From positions 1-64,000 of the forward strand of contig CAVGCY010000055.1 in assembly GCA_963627915.1 (NCBI GenBank): 64,000 bases of DNA, read 5' to 3'. The stretch comes from CALACW01 sp963627915 (lineage in GTDB: Bacteria; Bacillota; Clostridia; Oscillospirales; Acutalibacteraceae). Every line of letters begins with the position of its first letter. The stretch's first letter is position 1. Of this stretch, positions 17,601 through 26,193 are shown in pieces. The position numbers and the translations under genes are program-made. The notes under the pieces were generated by a model that was given only the letters and a program-made list of their open reading frames with translations, had not been told where the DNA came from and did not search any database.

Positions 17601-18261
17601 TGTCGGCAAGCACGAGGAATTTCTGCGCCTTTTCGCTCTGCTTTTCAAGCGGACCTACACGGCTTTCAAGCTCGGACATTATATCCCTTAATCTTAGAAG
17701 GTTTTCCTCTGCGGAATCAAGTCTTTTAAGCGCGTCTGCACGGCGGTATCTGTAATGAGAAATTCCGGCCGCCTCTTCAAACATCTCGCGTCTGTCCTGA
17801 CTTTTTGATGAAACCATATCCTCAATTTTACCCTGGCTCACCATAGAATAGCCGTCTCTGCCCAGTCCCGTATCCATGAAAAGCTCGTGAACGTCCTTAA
17901 GTCTTACGCTTGAAGAATTTATTTTATATTCGCTCTCGCCCGAACGGTAAAAACGCCTTGTCACAGCGACCTCATCATCATCTCTGTTAAGCGCGCGGTC
18001 GGTATTATCAAGTCTCAGCGTCACCTCGGCAAAGCCCTGAGCCTTGCGCTTATCGGTTCCGCTGAAAATAACGTCCTCCATTTTCGCGCCCCGCAAAGAC
18101 TTTGTGGACTGCTCTCCGAGAACCCATTTTACGGCGTCGGCAATATTGCTTTTACCCGAACCGTTAGGTCCGACGACAGCGGTCATGCCCTTGCCGAAAT
18201 TAAATACCGTTTTATCCGGAAAGGACTTGAAGCCCTGCATTTCAAGTGATTTTAAGTACAT
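14692..18261 (-). CDS. smc: Chromosome partition protein SMC
   Basis: Condensin ATPase that organises and segregates the chromosome. The 1189 residues show the full architecture. The N-terminal Walker A is GPNGSGKSNI, with ADAVKWVLGEQ after it. A first long coiled coil (about 170-500) leads to the hinge (about 505-670, with NIGRATFFPMTALKAR and a Gly-rich TGGSMTGGAK). A returning coiled coil (about 675-1020) ends in the C-terminal head with LSGGEKGLCAIALLFAI (signature) and FCIFDEVEAALDD (Walker B). SMC is the standard bacterial length. ScpA and ScpB are not in the window. Confidence 0.98.
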   Translation of the reverse strand: MYLKSLEMQGFKSFPDKTVFNFGKGMTAVVGPNGSGKSNIADAVKWVLGEQSTKSLRGAKMEDVIFSGTDKRKAQGFAEVTLRLDNTDRALNRDDDEVAVTRRFYRSGESEYKINSSSVRLKDVHELFMDTGLGRDGYSMVSQGKIEDMVSSKSQDRREMFEEAAGISHYRYRRADALKRLDSAEENLLRLRDIMSELESRVGPLEKQSEKAQKFLVLADRRKNLEIGIWLDILSKSAELIRTQYNKTAAAEAQHEKAEKELAEIIEKSEEYTHKSRNITLQIEQVQKNSSSFEEQAVSLEGLIALNKNSIEHNNDTIKRIEDDKEKENLSAEQIDEQILSAEKTIESLNAHIEERRNETRSFSDGLESLAKQNESVSDEYIKISDEMNVLTKRLSDEKVRFSAADSSAKEISARIDSLNESINNGKNELENAFDEKKRLEEKTDGLSEKVTSVTNSVSGRIIRVRTKTQTSGEMKLALDSSVLDSQRIQSRIQLLEDMEKNMEGYSGSVKAVMKESLRGSLRGIHGTMSQIINVKAEYSLAIETALGASIQHIVTDSEADAKRAMNFLKENNIGRATFFPMTALKARELGETGLEECRGFVNIASKIVEYDSQYYDIIENQLGKTVVAEDLDCAVDMAKKYKNRFKIVTLDGQVINTGGSMTGGAKIKSAGFLTRQSEIETLKKQLNDKNAQIKELETNYKKAKEELAKENAELESAKSELSSLQEDKIRSDSLLSSAKSRYDSLRDNIENLKKEEKSASERLEALRLAGLEAKKREEKITVSLDEIQKKLENLNIDREKLTSMREEINSKISEINVVIASDSRDIENQRELIASLERRKNGQSDRLKQLDCEIAQLREKNGNLLERIESLENEILGVRKQKEDANGIIASLVKERDMCDKQVSVLRASEREKNDEKERLASEIVRLDSKKNALEKEQTDVQNRLFEEYKLTRREAEALDINLENIPEAKRELYEVKSKIKALGNVNVAAIEEYREVSERYDFMKTQLTDVEKSKAELIKMIDELTGKMAEQFRDRFNIINACFKETFSAIFGGGSAELILEDDSDILECGIEIKAQPPGKNVKNLSLLSGGEKGLCAIALLFAILKVTPSPFCIFDEVEAALDDVNVLRYAQYVRSMTDKTQFILITHRRGTMEEADIMYGVTMQEKGVSKILELKTAQMAEKLGLE

Positions 18262-18270
18262 TTTTACTCC

Positions 18271-19269
18271 TTACAGTTCAATAACGGGATTGAATTTTTC
18301 GACCCCTTCGCGTTCTTTTACTTTAAGATTAACGCCGAGGGACGAAAGAAAATTTATATTTCGTCTGTTCTGTCCCGTCATTCTCGAAACGTCGCCCGGC
18401 GCAACAAACGCCGTAACGTTTCCCTTTATATTATTTTCCTTAATCTTCTTAACGACTGCATTAAGATACATCCGTCCCTCGCAAAGTTCCCTGAACGCGG
18501 GATGATATGCGCCCGTTATATATCCGTCGTCAAGTCCTCCGCCCGAATGCAGTCCGACGCGGATTACATTTATATTATTGTCATAAAAAATCCTGAGCAG
18601 CCTCGCGCACAGATTTACGGCTTCGTCAACCGTCTGCGGTTTATATTCTCCCGAACGGTAAAGATATGCAAGACGCGTATTTTCGAGTACTGCGGCAGGA
18701 TAAATCCTTACGGTCACGGGATTCAACGAAACTATTTTTTCGGCTGTCATAACGGCGGTATCATCGTCGTCACCGAACAGCCCCGTCATCATCTGAAGTC
18801 CGAGCTCAAACCCGTATTTCCTTATAAGCTCAGACGCATTGTCAACATCCGCCGCCGTATGTCCTCTCTCGTTCATTTTCAACACTCTGTCGGACATGCT
18901 CTGCGCACCGAGTTCGATTGACGTTACGCCGTATTTTTTTAATATATCGAGTATTTCACGGTCAATACAGTCCGGACGTGTTGAAATTCTGATTCCCTTA
19001 AAAAAACCACTGTAAACGTATTTATAAGCGGATTCGAGAAGGGAAATCATATACTCTCTGTCTATCGCAGTAAAACTGCCTCCGAAAAATGCAATTTCAC
19101 TGCGCTCCGGAGCAATTTCGGAGCTTTTAAGAGCTGTTGAAACCGCGTCATCAACATCGGACGGCATAAGCGGTTTCTTAACGCCCGTGATAGTTCTTTG
19201 ATTGCAGAAACTGCACTGGTGCGGACATCCGTAGTGCGGAACGAACAAGGCGACGTTTACGTGCTTCAT
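18271..19269 (-). CDS. Radical SAM protein, Elp3-like (no acetyltransferase domain)
   Basis: A 332-residue radical SAM enzyme with the cluster-binding CxxxCxxC variant HYGCPHQCSFCNQ near the N-terminus. EIAFFGGSFTAIDREYM, GIRISTRPDCIDREILD and SIELGAQSMSDRVL are characteristic of Elp3-type radical SAM domains. The C-terminal GNAT domain of true Elp3 is missing, so this is the stand-alone bacterial type often found next to rnc and smc in Clostridia, whose substrate is not established. Its ATG overlaps the rnc stop (ATGA), so the two are coupled. Confidence 0.85.
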   Translation of the reverse strand: MKHVNVALFVPHYGCPHQCSFCNQRTITGVKKPLMPSDVDDAVSTALKSSEIAPERSEIAFFGGSFTAIDREYMISLLESAYKYVYSGFFKGIRISTRPDCIDREILDILKKYGVTSIELGAQSMSDRVLKMNERGHTAADVDNASELIRKYGFELGLQMMTGLFGDDDDTAVMTAEKIVSLNPVTVRIYPAAVLENTRLAYLYRSGEYKPQTVDEAVNLCARLLRIFYDNNINVIRVGLHSGGGLDDGYITGAYHPAFRELCEGRMYLNAVVKKIKENNIKGNVTAFVAPGDVSRMTGQNRRNINFLSSLGVNLKVKEREGVEKFNPVIEL

Positions 19270-19940
19270 CTTACAACGCCCATGAGCTTCAAAGCCTCTT
19301 TTGCCGCCGCCTGCTCGGCCTGTTTCTTGCTTCTGCCCTCGCCGACGCCTATATTGTTGGAATTAAGGTGAACCTCTACGACAAATCTCTTATTATGGTC
19401 GGGTCCCGACTCCTCAACCGGTATATACTCGAGCGTTTCGCCGTGATTCTTCTGGATAATTTCCTGAAGCGCGGTCTTATAATCTGTAAGCTCGGGCTGT
19501 TCTATATCCGCGTGAGATATAAACGAGAGAACAAATTTCTCAGCCTCGCCGAACCCGGCGTCAAGATATATTGCGGCGATTACGGATTCAAACGCGTCCG
19601 CAAGTATAGACGGACGTTCCCTGCCGCCCGTGCATATCTCGCCCTTGCCCAAATACATAAACTGACCGAGATTTATCTGCTTTGCAAATTTGTGAAGAGA
19701 TTTTTCGCACACCGCGGCGGCTCTCATTTTTGTAAGCTTGCCCTCAGGCAGCGACGGATAATTTTTAAAAAAATACTCCGCCGAAATCATGCCCAGTACG
19801 GAATCGCCCAAAAACTCCAGTCGCTCATTGAATTTTACGTTATTATGCATTTCGTTTGCGTAAGACGAATGAGTCAATGCAGTTTTCAGCAGCGATTTAT
19901 CCTTAAATTCATGACCTATTATTTTTTCAAATTCTTCCAT
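19266..19940 (-). CDS. rnc: Ribonuclease III
   Basis: Double-strand-specific endoribonuclease for rRNA maturation and mRNA processing. The 224 residues comprise the nuclease domain with signature NERLEFLGDSVLGMISAEY and the second catalytic region ILADAFESVIAAIYLDAG. A C-terminal double-stranded RNA-binding domain follows (TALQEIIQKN and GEGRSKKQAEQAAAKEAL). GAGGT precedes the start. First gene of the rnc-rSAM-smc-ftsY-ORF66-rdgB-yhbY run. Confidence 0.97.
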   Translation of the reverse strand: MEEFEKIIGHEFKDKSLLKTALTHSSYANEMHNNVKFNERLEFLGDSVLGMISAEYFFKNYPSLPEGKLTKMRAAAVCEKSLHKFAKQINLGQFMYLGKGEICTGGRERPSILADAFESVIAAIYLDAGFGEAEKFVLSFISHADIEQPELTDYKTALQEIIQKNHGETLEYIPVEESGPDHNKRFVVEVHLNSNNIGVGEGRSKKQAEQAAAKEALKLMGVVR

Positions 19941-19958
19941 AATTCATACCTCTCGAAC

Positions 19959-19989
19959 GTATTTTCCGTTTATACAAACGGAAAATACG
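19959..19989. terminator. Perfect palindrome between trmFO and rnc
   Basis: CGTATTTTCCGTTT (19959-19972) pairs perfectly with AAACGGAAAATACG across a 3-4 base loop. It lies 12 bases after the trmFO stop. The base of the stem is A/T-rich but there is no T-tract, so it may be a terminator or a processing site. Confidence 0.55.
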
Positions 19990-20000
19990 CCATGTAAAAA

Positions 20001-21314
20001 TCATAATGATATTGAATCGTAATAATCAAGACTTCTTTTTGCAAGAGCGGAATAACGCTCCTTCTTGTCCCTGATTTTCACCCCCAAAGGCTCTAAAAGT
20101 CCGAAGCTTGCGCCCATAGGCTGAAATTTCGTTACGGTTTCGTCGCTTATATAGTGAGACAGTGCGCCCAGTATGGTTATATCTGGCAGTTCAAGAGGTT
20201 CTTTGGAGAGAATACGCCTTGACGCGTTCTCCCCCGCAAGAATACCCGACGCCGCCGACTCCATATAACCCTCGACGCCGGTTATCTGTCCGGCAAAGTA
20301 AATCTCAGGATATTTTCTCATTGAAAAATCACTGTTTAAAAGTCTCGGAGAATCTATAAACGTATTTCTGTGCATCACTCCGTAACGCACAAATTCCGCG
20401 TTCTTCAATGCGGGAATCATTGAAAATACACGCTTCTGCTCACCGAATTTCAAATTCGTCTGAAAACCGACAAGATTATACATGGTAGCGGCGGCATTTT
20501 CCTTGCGAAGCTGCAATACAGCCCACGGTCTGCGGCCGGTATTCGGATCTTTCAATCCTACAGGTTTTAACGGACCGAATCTTATCGTATCTGCTCCGCG
20601 CTTTGCCATTATCTCTATCGGCATACATCCCTCGTAAACAGATTTTCTGTCAAAATCGTGGACAAGCGCAATTTCAGCATTTACAAGCTCGTTATAAAAA
20701 GAATCGTACTCCTCTTTATTCATCGGACAATTTATATAATCATCGTCTCCGCCCCTGTCGTATCTCGACTGAGAAAACGCACAAGACATATCAACGCTGT
20801 CCGCCGTTATAACGGGGGCGGCCGCGTCGTAAAAGCTTAAAAAGTTCTCTCCGGCAAGTCGCGAAATCTCTCTGCTCAGCGCGTCCGAAACGAGAGGTCC
20901 CGCCGCAATTATCACAGCCGAAACATCAGTCGGAACGGACGTTACCTCCTTGCGGATAAGCGTTATATTTTCATCATTTTCAATCCTGCTTGTCACGAGG
21001 GACGAAAATATATCTCTGTCAACCGCAAGCGCGCCTCCTGCTGGAACGGCGGATTTTTCGGCGCACGAAACGCAAACGGAATCAAATCTCTTCATCTCCG
21101 CCTTTAAAAGTCCCGCCGCGGACTCTGTTCGTAAAGCCTTAAACGAATTTGAACAAACAAGCTCGGCTAAATTCTCCGACTTGTGAGCAGGAGAAAACCG
21201 GACGGGTTTCATTTCGTAAAGGTCAACCTTTATTCCCGCCTTAGACAATCTGCACGCCGCCTCTGCGCCCGCGAAGCCTCCGCCTATGACGGCGGCTTTT
21301 TTCATATCATTCAT
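20001..21314 (-). CDS. trmFO: Methylenetetrahydrofolate-dependent tRNA (uracil-54-C5)-methyltransferase TrmFO
   Basis: Flavoprotein that makes ribothymidine at position 54 of tRNA using methylene-THF and FADH2. The FAD-binding site is at the start (KKAAVIGGGFAGAEAACRL). Family motifs include DLYEMKPVRFSPAHKSENLA, AELVCSNSFKA, CPMNKEEYDSFYNEL and FAGQITGVEGYMESAASG. Two starts are possible: ATG 21314 (overlapping the topA stop by 8 bases, AAGGA upstream) and ATG 21305, which gives the more usual N-terminus MKKAAVIG. The first is listed because it has the better ribosome site. The overlap implies coupling to topA. Confidence 0.94.
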   Translation of the reverse strand: MNDMKKAAVIGGGFAGAEAACRLSKAGIKVDLYEMKPVRFSPAHKSENLAELVCSNSFKALRTESAAGLLKAEMKRFDSVCVSCAEKSAVPAGGALAVDRDIFSSLVTSRIENDENITLIRKEVTSVPTDVSAVIIAAGPLVSDALSREISRLAGENFLSFYDAAAPVITADSVDMSCAFSQSRYDRGGDDDYINCPMNKEEYDSFYNELVNAEIALVHDFDRKSVYEGCMPIEIMAKRGADTIRFGPLKPVGLKDPNTGRRPWAVLQLRKENAAATMYNLVGFQTNLKFGEQKRVFSMIPALKNAEFVRYGVMHRNTFIDSPRLLNSDFSMRKYPEIYFAGQITGVEGYMESAASGILAGENASRRILSKEPLELPDITILGALSHYISDETVTKFQPMGASFGLLEPLGVKIRDKKERYSALAKRSLDYYDSISL

Positions 21315-23427
21315 CGGAGTTTTCGTCCTTTTTCTTCTTTGAAACCCGGCTCTCATAACCGCAGCCCTCGTTATGGCATTTGACGACGCCGCCTCTTGCC
21401 TTGAAAAGAGATTTTCCGCACTTGGGACAAATTTCGGAGGTAGGTATATCCCATGTCATGAAGTTGCATTCCGGATAATTCGAACATCCGTAAAACGTGT
21501 GACCTTTTTTTGACTTTTTGCCGATTATATCGCCGCCGCAGACAGGACATTTCGCGTCTGTTTTTTCAACATACGGCTTTGTATTTTTACAATCCGGATA
21601 GCCGGGACACGCAAGGAACTTACCGTATCTGCCGACTTTTATAACCATATTTCGTCCGCACTTTTCGCAAACTACGTCGGTCTGATCCTCTTCGAGCTTG
21701 ATTTTAACGCCCTGCATAGCCTCCTTAGCCTTTGCAAGAGACGCTTCAAAATCGTCGTAAAACTCGTGAAGCATTTTAATATAATCGCAATGCCCCGCCT
21801 CTACTTCGTCAAGCTCGGATTCCATGCCGGCAGTAAATTTTGTATTTATTATTTTCGGAAACTGCTCCTTTAAAAGCTTTGTCGTAGCAGTGCCCAGCTC
21901 CGTCGGCTTCAGCTGTTTATGATCCCTTACAACGTAATCCTTCGACGTTATTGTCGATATAATCGTTGCATATGTCGACGGTCTGCCGACGCCCGTTTCC
22001 TCAAGCATTTTTATAAGCGAAGCCTCCGTATATCTTGCGGGAGGCTGTGTAAAATGCTGTTCGGGCAAGAGTTCTTTAAATTTTAGAACGTCGTCTTTTT
22101 TCATTTCGGGAAGAATGCTCTCATTTTCCTCGTTCTCGTCGTCCGCGCTCTTGTATAAAACGGTATATCCGTCAAATTTAACGGAAAATCCGCTTGCGGA
22201 AAACGTGCAGAATCCTTCCGAACCGTCTTTCTCAGCCTTAATTTCAACCTTTACCGTGTCCTGAACGCAGTTTGACATCAAAGAAGCGATAAAGCGTTTC
22301 CATATTAAATTGTAAAGCTTATACTGATCCGAGGTAAGCGACGCCTTTGCCTCCTGCGGAGTAAGTCCGGGAACGGTCGGTCTTATAGCCTCATGTCCGT
22401 CCTGAACTCTGCCCTTTGATTTAAAATATCTCGGCTTATCGGGAATATATTTTTCACCGTACGCCGTTTTGATATATTCGTTTCCTGCCGTTCTCGACTC
22501 CTCGGAAATTCTTAACGAGTCTGTTCTCATGTAGGTAATGAGACCGATTGAACCGTAACCGGGAATATCGATACCTTCATAAAGCTCCTGCGCAACCTTC
22601 ATCGTACGCTTGGATGTGAACCCTAAACGGTGCGAAGCGTCCTGCTGCATGGTAGATGTTATAAACGGAGGCATGGGAGATTTTTTTCTTGTACCTTTTT
22701 TAACGTTTGAAACTGTATATACCGCGCCGTCAAGTCTTTCAAGATACGCGTCCGACTGCTCTTTATTTGTAATTTTAACCTTGCCGTTTTCATCCGAGGT
22801 TAAATTTGCCTTTACGATACGTCTTGACGACGGAGCGGAAAGCTTAGCGGTTATCGACCAGTATTCCTCGGGGACAAACGCGTTAATTTCCTCCTCACGG
22901 TCAACGATAAGCCTTACGGCAACGCTCTGTACGCGACCGGCTGAAAGTCCGCGTCTTATTTTCTGTGAAATAAACGGGCTTAAACGGTAACCGACAAGCC
23001 TGTCAAGAATCCGTCTCGCCTGCTGTGCGTTGACAAGATCCATATCTATTTTCGACGGGTGCTTCATGCCGTTTTCGACGCTTGTTTTATTAATTTCGTT
23101 AAACTTTACGCGCTTGACTTTATCCAAATCAAGGTCGAGAAGAGCCGCAAGATGCCATGAAATAGCCTCTCCTTCGCGGTCGGGGTCGGTTGCAAGATAG
23201 ACATCGTCGCTCTTGTCGGCAAGTTCATGAAGCTCCTTGACAAGCTTTTCCTTTCCTTTTATTACGACATATTTCGGTGCAAAATCGTTTTTAACATCGA
23301 CGCTCAGTTTAGCGGCGTAGAGATCCCTTACATGACCCATAGAGGCTTTTACCTCATAACCGGGTCCGAGATATTTTTTTATTGTGCCCGCCTTGGCAGG
23401 CGACTCCACAATTACGAGATTAGACAT
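21307..23427 (-). CDS. topA: DNA topoisomerase I
   Basis: Type IA enzyme that relaxes negative supercoils. The 706 residues begin with the Toprim domain (VIVESPAKAGTIKKYLG, ATDPDREGEAISWHL). The catalytic tyrosine is near residue 298 in LITYMRTDSLRI, with GRVQSVAVRLIVDRE and TGVGRPSTYATII nearby. Three C-terminal zinc ribbons (CEKCG..., CPVCG..., CPKCG...) start near residue 585, and the last ends in a Lys/Asp/Glu tail. The order dprA-topA-trmFO is conserved across Bacillota. Confidence 0.98.
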   Translation of the reverse strand: MSNLVIVESPAKAGTIKKYLGPGYEVKASMGHVRDLYAAKLSVDVKNDFAPKYVVIKGKEKLVKELHELADKSDDVYLATDPDREGEAISWHLAALLDLDLDKVKRVKFNEINKTSVENGMKHPSKIDMDLVNAQQARRILDRLVGYRLSPFISQKIRRGLSAGRVQSVAVRLIVDREEEINAFVPEEYWSITAKLSAPSSRRIVKANLTSDENGKVKITNKEQSDAYLERLDGAVYTVSNVKKGTRKKSPMPPFITSTMQQDASHRLGFTSKRTMKVAQELYEGIDIPGYGSIGLITYMRTDSLRISEESRTAGNEYIKTAYGEKYIPDKPRYFKSKGRVQDGHEAIRPTVPGLTPQEAKASLTSDQYKLYNLIWKRFIASLMSNCVQDTVKVEIKAEKDGSEGFCTFSASGFSVKFDGYTVLYKSADDENEENESILPEMKKDDVLKFKELLPEQHFTQPPARYTEASLIKMLEETGVGRPSTYATIISTITSKDYVVRDHKQLKPTELGTATTKLLKEQFPKIINTKFTAGMESELDEVEAGHCDYIKMLHEFYDDFEASLAKAKEAMQGVKIKLEEDQTDVVCEKCGRNMVIKVGRYGKFLACPGYPDCKNTKPYVEKTDAKCPVCGGDIIGKKSKKGHTFYGCSNYPECNFMTWDIPTSEICPKCGKSLFKARGGVVKCHNEGCGYESRVSKKKKDENSDE

Positions 23428-23452
23428 AGTCTGACCATCCTGTTATCATAAT

Positions 23453-24709
23453 TTATTTAGAGTATCTTCCTCCGGCGTGAGCAAAGCACACTCCGTACAA
23501 TTCAAGCTCGGTAAGCGCAGTCAGGACGTCCCTCACCTGCATACCGCTGCGTTCGGAAATAAAATCCGCATATACGGGTTCGGATTTAAGATACGAATAG
23601 ACTTTTTTCGCTTCCGCCGTTACGCCGTCGGGCAGTACCGCGTCGGAAGAATCTGTTTTATTTTCGCCGGTTTTCTCTTTTTCGGCGCACAAATCGTAAA
23701 TTGTAAAACCGTCGTTCCGGTCCTTATATTTTGATAATTTTTTTGATTTTAACTTATTGTCGGTTCTGTCCGAATAATTTAAAGGAGGAACAGAAGTAAT
23801 TTTTTCGTCAAACGACGATTTTTTTTCAAGCTCCGGATACATATACGAAAACTCGCTTATTATATCGAACGCCGAAAATACAGCCTTCGCGCCCTTTCTG
23901 ATAAGCTTGTTTGTTCCGAAAAAGTTTGAATTTGTAACGTCTCCGGGAACGGCAAATACAGGTCTGCCCTGATCGGCCGAATACCGTGCGGTAATCAAAG
24001 AACCGCTCTTTTCTTTCGCCTCTACAACAACCGTGCCGAGCGACATACCGGAAATAAGTCTGTTGCGTATCGGAAACGTCGTTCTTGAAGCGGGAGTAAA
24101 CGGAAGAAATTCGCTTACAACCGCCCCGTTTTCGGAAATTCTTTTTCTCATGTTTTCGTTTGACTTAAGATAATCATATCCAAGACCGCAGCCGAGAAAA
24201 GCAATCGTACTGCCTCCTGCGTTCAACGCGCCCTCATGACACGCGCGGTCTACTCCGACAGCCCCGCCGCTCACAACGGTAAATCCCGCCTTTGCAAGAT
24301 CTCCCGACAGCGCGCCGGCAACGCCGAGACCGTAGTCCGAGCAATTTCTCGTTCCGACCATTCCGATACTGAGTTCAGAGTCCAAAACGGACGCGTCGCC
24401 CCATACGTAAAGAACAAGCGGATACGCGTTGATGCGAAGAAGACGCTTCGGATACAACGGAGAATCGCACGGTATTATATGCCAGCCGTTCGTTTCGCAT
24501 TTTTTAATCGCGTCAAACGACTGAGAGGGACTGAAAGCCGAAAGCTTTTCAATGTTTCCGGCAGTAAGAGCGCCGGAGGCAATCCATTCTCTGTCTCCCG
24601 CTTCATAAACCCCGCGGGCATCGCCGAAATAAGCAATCAATTCATCGGCGAAAAAACCTGCGCCGAGAGTGCGCTGAAGCCATATCCAGTATTCTACGGG
24701 ACAACTCAT
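23453..24709 (-). CDS. dprA: DNA-processing protein DprA
   Basis: Binds incoming single-stranded DNA and loads RecA during natural transformation; also conserved in species not known to be competent. The 418-residue protein has an N-terminal helical region and a Rossmann-like DprA domain (YPKRLLRINAYPLVLYVWGD, GMVGTRNCSDYGL, VSGGAVGVDRACHEGAL, FPIRNRLISGMSLGTVVVEA, FAVPGDVTN). A linker of about 70 residues leads to a winged-helix C-terminus. The ATG at 24709 overlaps the preceding stop (ATGA) with GGGAG upstream and is preferred to the upstream in-frame codon. Confidence 0.95.
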   Translation of the reverse strand: MSCPVEYWIWLQRTLGAGFFADELIAYFGDARGVYEAGDREWIASGALTAGNIEKLSAFSPSQSFDAIKKCETNGWHIIPCDSPLYPKRLLRINAYPLVLYVWGDASVLDSELSIGMVGTRNCSDYGLGVAGALSGDLAKAGFTVVSGGAVGVDRACHEGALNAGGSTIAFLGCGLGYDYLKSNENMRKRISENGAVVSEFLPFTPASRTTFPIRNRLISGMSLGTVVVEAKEKSGSLITARYSADQGRPVFAVPGDVTNSNFFGTNKLIRKGAKAVFSAFDIISEFSYMYPELEKKSSFDEKITSVPPLNYSDRTDNKLKSKKLSKYKDRNDGFTIYDLCAEKEKTGENKTDSSDAVLPDGVTAEAKKVYSYLKSEPVYADFISERSGMQVRDVLTALTELELYGVCFAHAGGRYSK

Positions 24710-25491
24710 CTTACCATCTCCCACATTATAACGGCGGCGGCAGAAGCTGCGTTAAGCGATTCCGCCCTGCCTCTCATCGGTATGGTAACCCTATGAGAGC
24801 ATGCGTTTATCGCGTCCAACGACAAACCGTTTCCCTCGTTTCCCACAACGCATACGATACCGGCGGATTTATCAATTTCGGTAATCGGCGTTGCCGACGG
24901 GTCGGGAACAGCCGCGTATGTTTTCATAAAATGTTCGGTGCATTCGGTTAATAAATCGGGCAGCGAAGCCGTTTCGATAACATTGAATCTCAGCAATGAA
25001 CCCATCGCGGCACGCTGAGCTTTAGGATTATATATGTCGCAGCCTCCGCTTACAATCAGTCCGTCCAGTCCGAGTGCCTCCGCGGTTCTTGCGGCAGCGC
25101 CGAGATTCGACGGATTCTGCAGATTCTCAACGGCAATATATATACCATTATAATTTATTTTATCTATATTATGCCTTTTGTCAAGTGTTTTGCATATACA
25201 AAATACGCCCTGTGAATTTTTAGTATCCGACATACGTGACGAAACCTCGTCGTTTATTATAAAAAACCGGTCTGTTTTTTTTATCAAAACATCAAGAAGC
25301 GAGGAATATTTTTTCATCGCATTTTCCGTAACAAAGGCGTCCGTTATGTCTATACCGCTCAGTGAAGCGTCACAGCAAAGCCTTTGCCCCTCAAGAGTAA
25401 AAAGGCTTTCGCTTTTTCTAAACGCCGAATCGGAGGTAAGCTTTATATAATATTTGATTTTAGGGTTGTTTCTGCTTGTTATAGTATCCAT
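24706..25491 (-). CDS. TrmH/SpoU-family RNA 2'-O-methyltransferase
   Basis: SPOUT-fold methyltransferase, probably acting on 23S rRNA (RlmB/TsnR-like). The N-terminal substrate-binding domain begins DTITSRNNPKIKYYIKL and includes FTLEGQRLCCDA. The catalytic domain has IAVENLQNPSNLGAAARTAE, GCDIYNPKAQRAAMGSLLR, CVVGNEGNGLS and VTIPMRGRAESLNAASAAAV, the trefoil-knot motifs. It follows rplT after a terminator, as in many Clostridia. No clear ribosome site; the ATG at 25491 fits the family N-terminus. Confidence 0.92.
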   Translation of the reverse strand: MDTITSRNNPKIKYYIKLTSDSAFRKSESLFTLEGQRLCCDASLSGIDITDAFVTENAMKKYSSLLDVLIKKTDRFFIINDEVSSRMSDTKNSQGVFCICKTLDKRHNIDKINYNGIYIAVENLQNPSNLGAAARTAEALGLDGLIVSGGCDIYNPKAQRAAMGSLLRFNVIETASLPDLLTECTEHFMKTYAAVPDPSATPITEIDKSAGIVCVVGNEGNGLSLDAINACSHRVTIPMRGRAESLNAASAAAVIMWEMVR

Positions 25492-25497
25492 AATATT

Positions 25498-25532
25498 AGA
25501 AAACAAGGACTGTCAGCGTTTTGCGACAGTCC
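25498..25532 (-). terminator. Terminator after rplT
   Basis: GGACTGTC (25507-25514) pairs with GACAGTCC (25525-25532); the minus strand then reads TTGTTTTCT. It separates the translation-factor operon from the TrmH-family gene, which may be expressed by read-through. Confidence 0.85.
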
Positions 25533-25548
25533 CGAATGTTGGAAATAA

Positions 25549-25905
25549 TTACTTGAGAGCGGCTTTTGCGGTTTCGGTAAGAGCGGTAAACGCCGCGGGA
25601 TCGGCAATCGCGATCTCGGAAAGCATCTTTCTGTTAAGGGTAACGCCCGCCTTTTTAAGACCGTTCATAAAAGTTGAATAGTTCATGCCGTTGAGTTTGC
25701 ATGCAGCGGAAATTCTCGAAATCCAAAGACGTCTGAAATCTCTCTTCTTCTGCTTTCTGCCGACATAAGCATAGTTGCCGGACTTCATAACCGCCTGCTT
25801 AGCAGTCTTGAAAAGTCTGCTCTTTGAACCGTAGTAGCCCTTAGCGAGCTTTAAAACTTTATTTCTTCTCTTACGAGTCATTATAGCGCCTTTAATACGT
25901 GCCAT
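25549..25905 (-). CDS. rplT: 50S ribosomal protein L20
   Basis: Early-assembly protein of the large subunit; in Bacillota it can also repress its own operon. The 118 residues show the family sequence from MARIKGAIMTRKRRNKVLKL through GYYGSKSRLF and RDFRRLWISRISAACKLNG. GGAGGT precedes the start. It lies 39 bases after rpmI. Confidence 0.99.
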   Translation of the reverse strand: MARIKGAIMTRKRRNKVLKLAKGYYGSKSRLFKTAKQAVMKSGNYAYVGRKQKKRDFRRLWISRISAACKLNGMNYSTFMNGLKKAGVTLNRKMLSEIAIADPAAFTALTETAKAALK

Positions 25906-25944
25906 TGTAAGTAACCTCCTGAATTAAGTCAAAATAATAGATAA

Positions 25945-26142
25945 TTATTTGTAGGGAATAAGCTTTTTGATCTGCTTAACGTTGGTCTTGTCGGCAACGG
26001 CAGTCTTACGGAGATTTCTCTTTCTCTTGGTGCTCTTCTTATTAAGAATGTGTGACTTGTAAGCGTGAGCGCGGATGGGCTTACCGTTCTTTGAAAGCTT
26101 AAAACGCTTCTTAGCGCCGCTGTTTGTTTTAATTTTAGGCAT
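25945..26142 (-). CDS. rpmI: 50S ribosomal protein L35
   Basis: A 65-residue large-subunit protein beginning MPKIKTNSGAKKRFKLSKNG and ending QIKKLIPYK, typical of L35. GGAGGA lies upstream. Middle gene of infC-rpmI-rplT. Confidence 0.99.
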   Translation of the reverse strand: MPKIKTNSGAKKRFKLSKNGKPIRAHAYKSHILNKKSTKRKRNLRKTAVADKTNVKQIKKLIPYK

Positions 26143-26193
26143 AATATTTTCCTCCTGTTATTTAATTCCGTATAATCATAAAATGACAAAGAC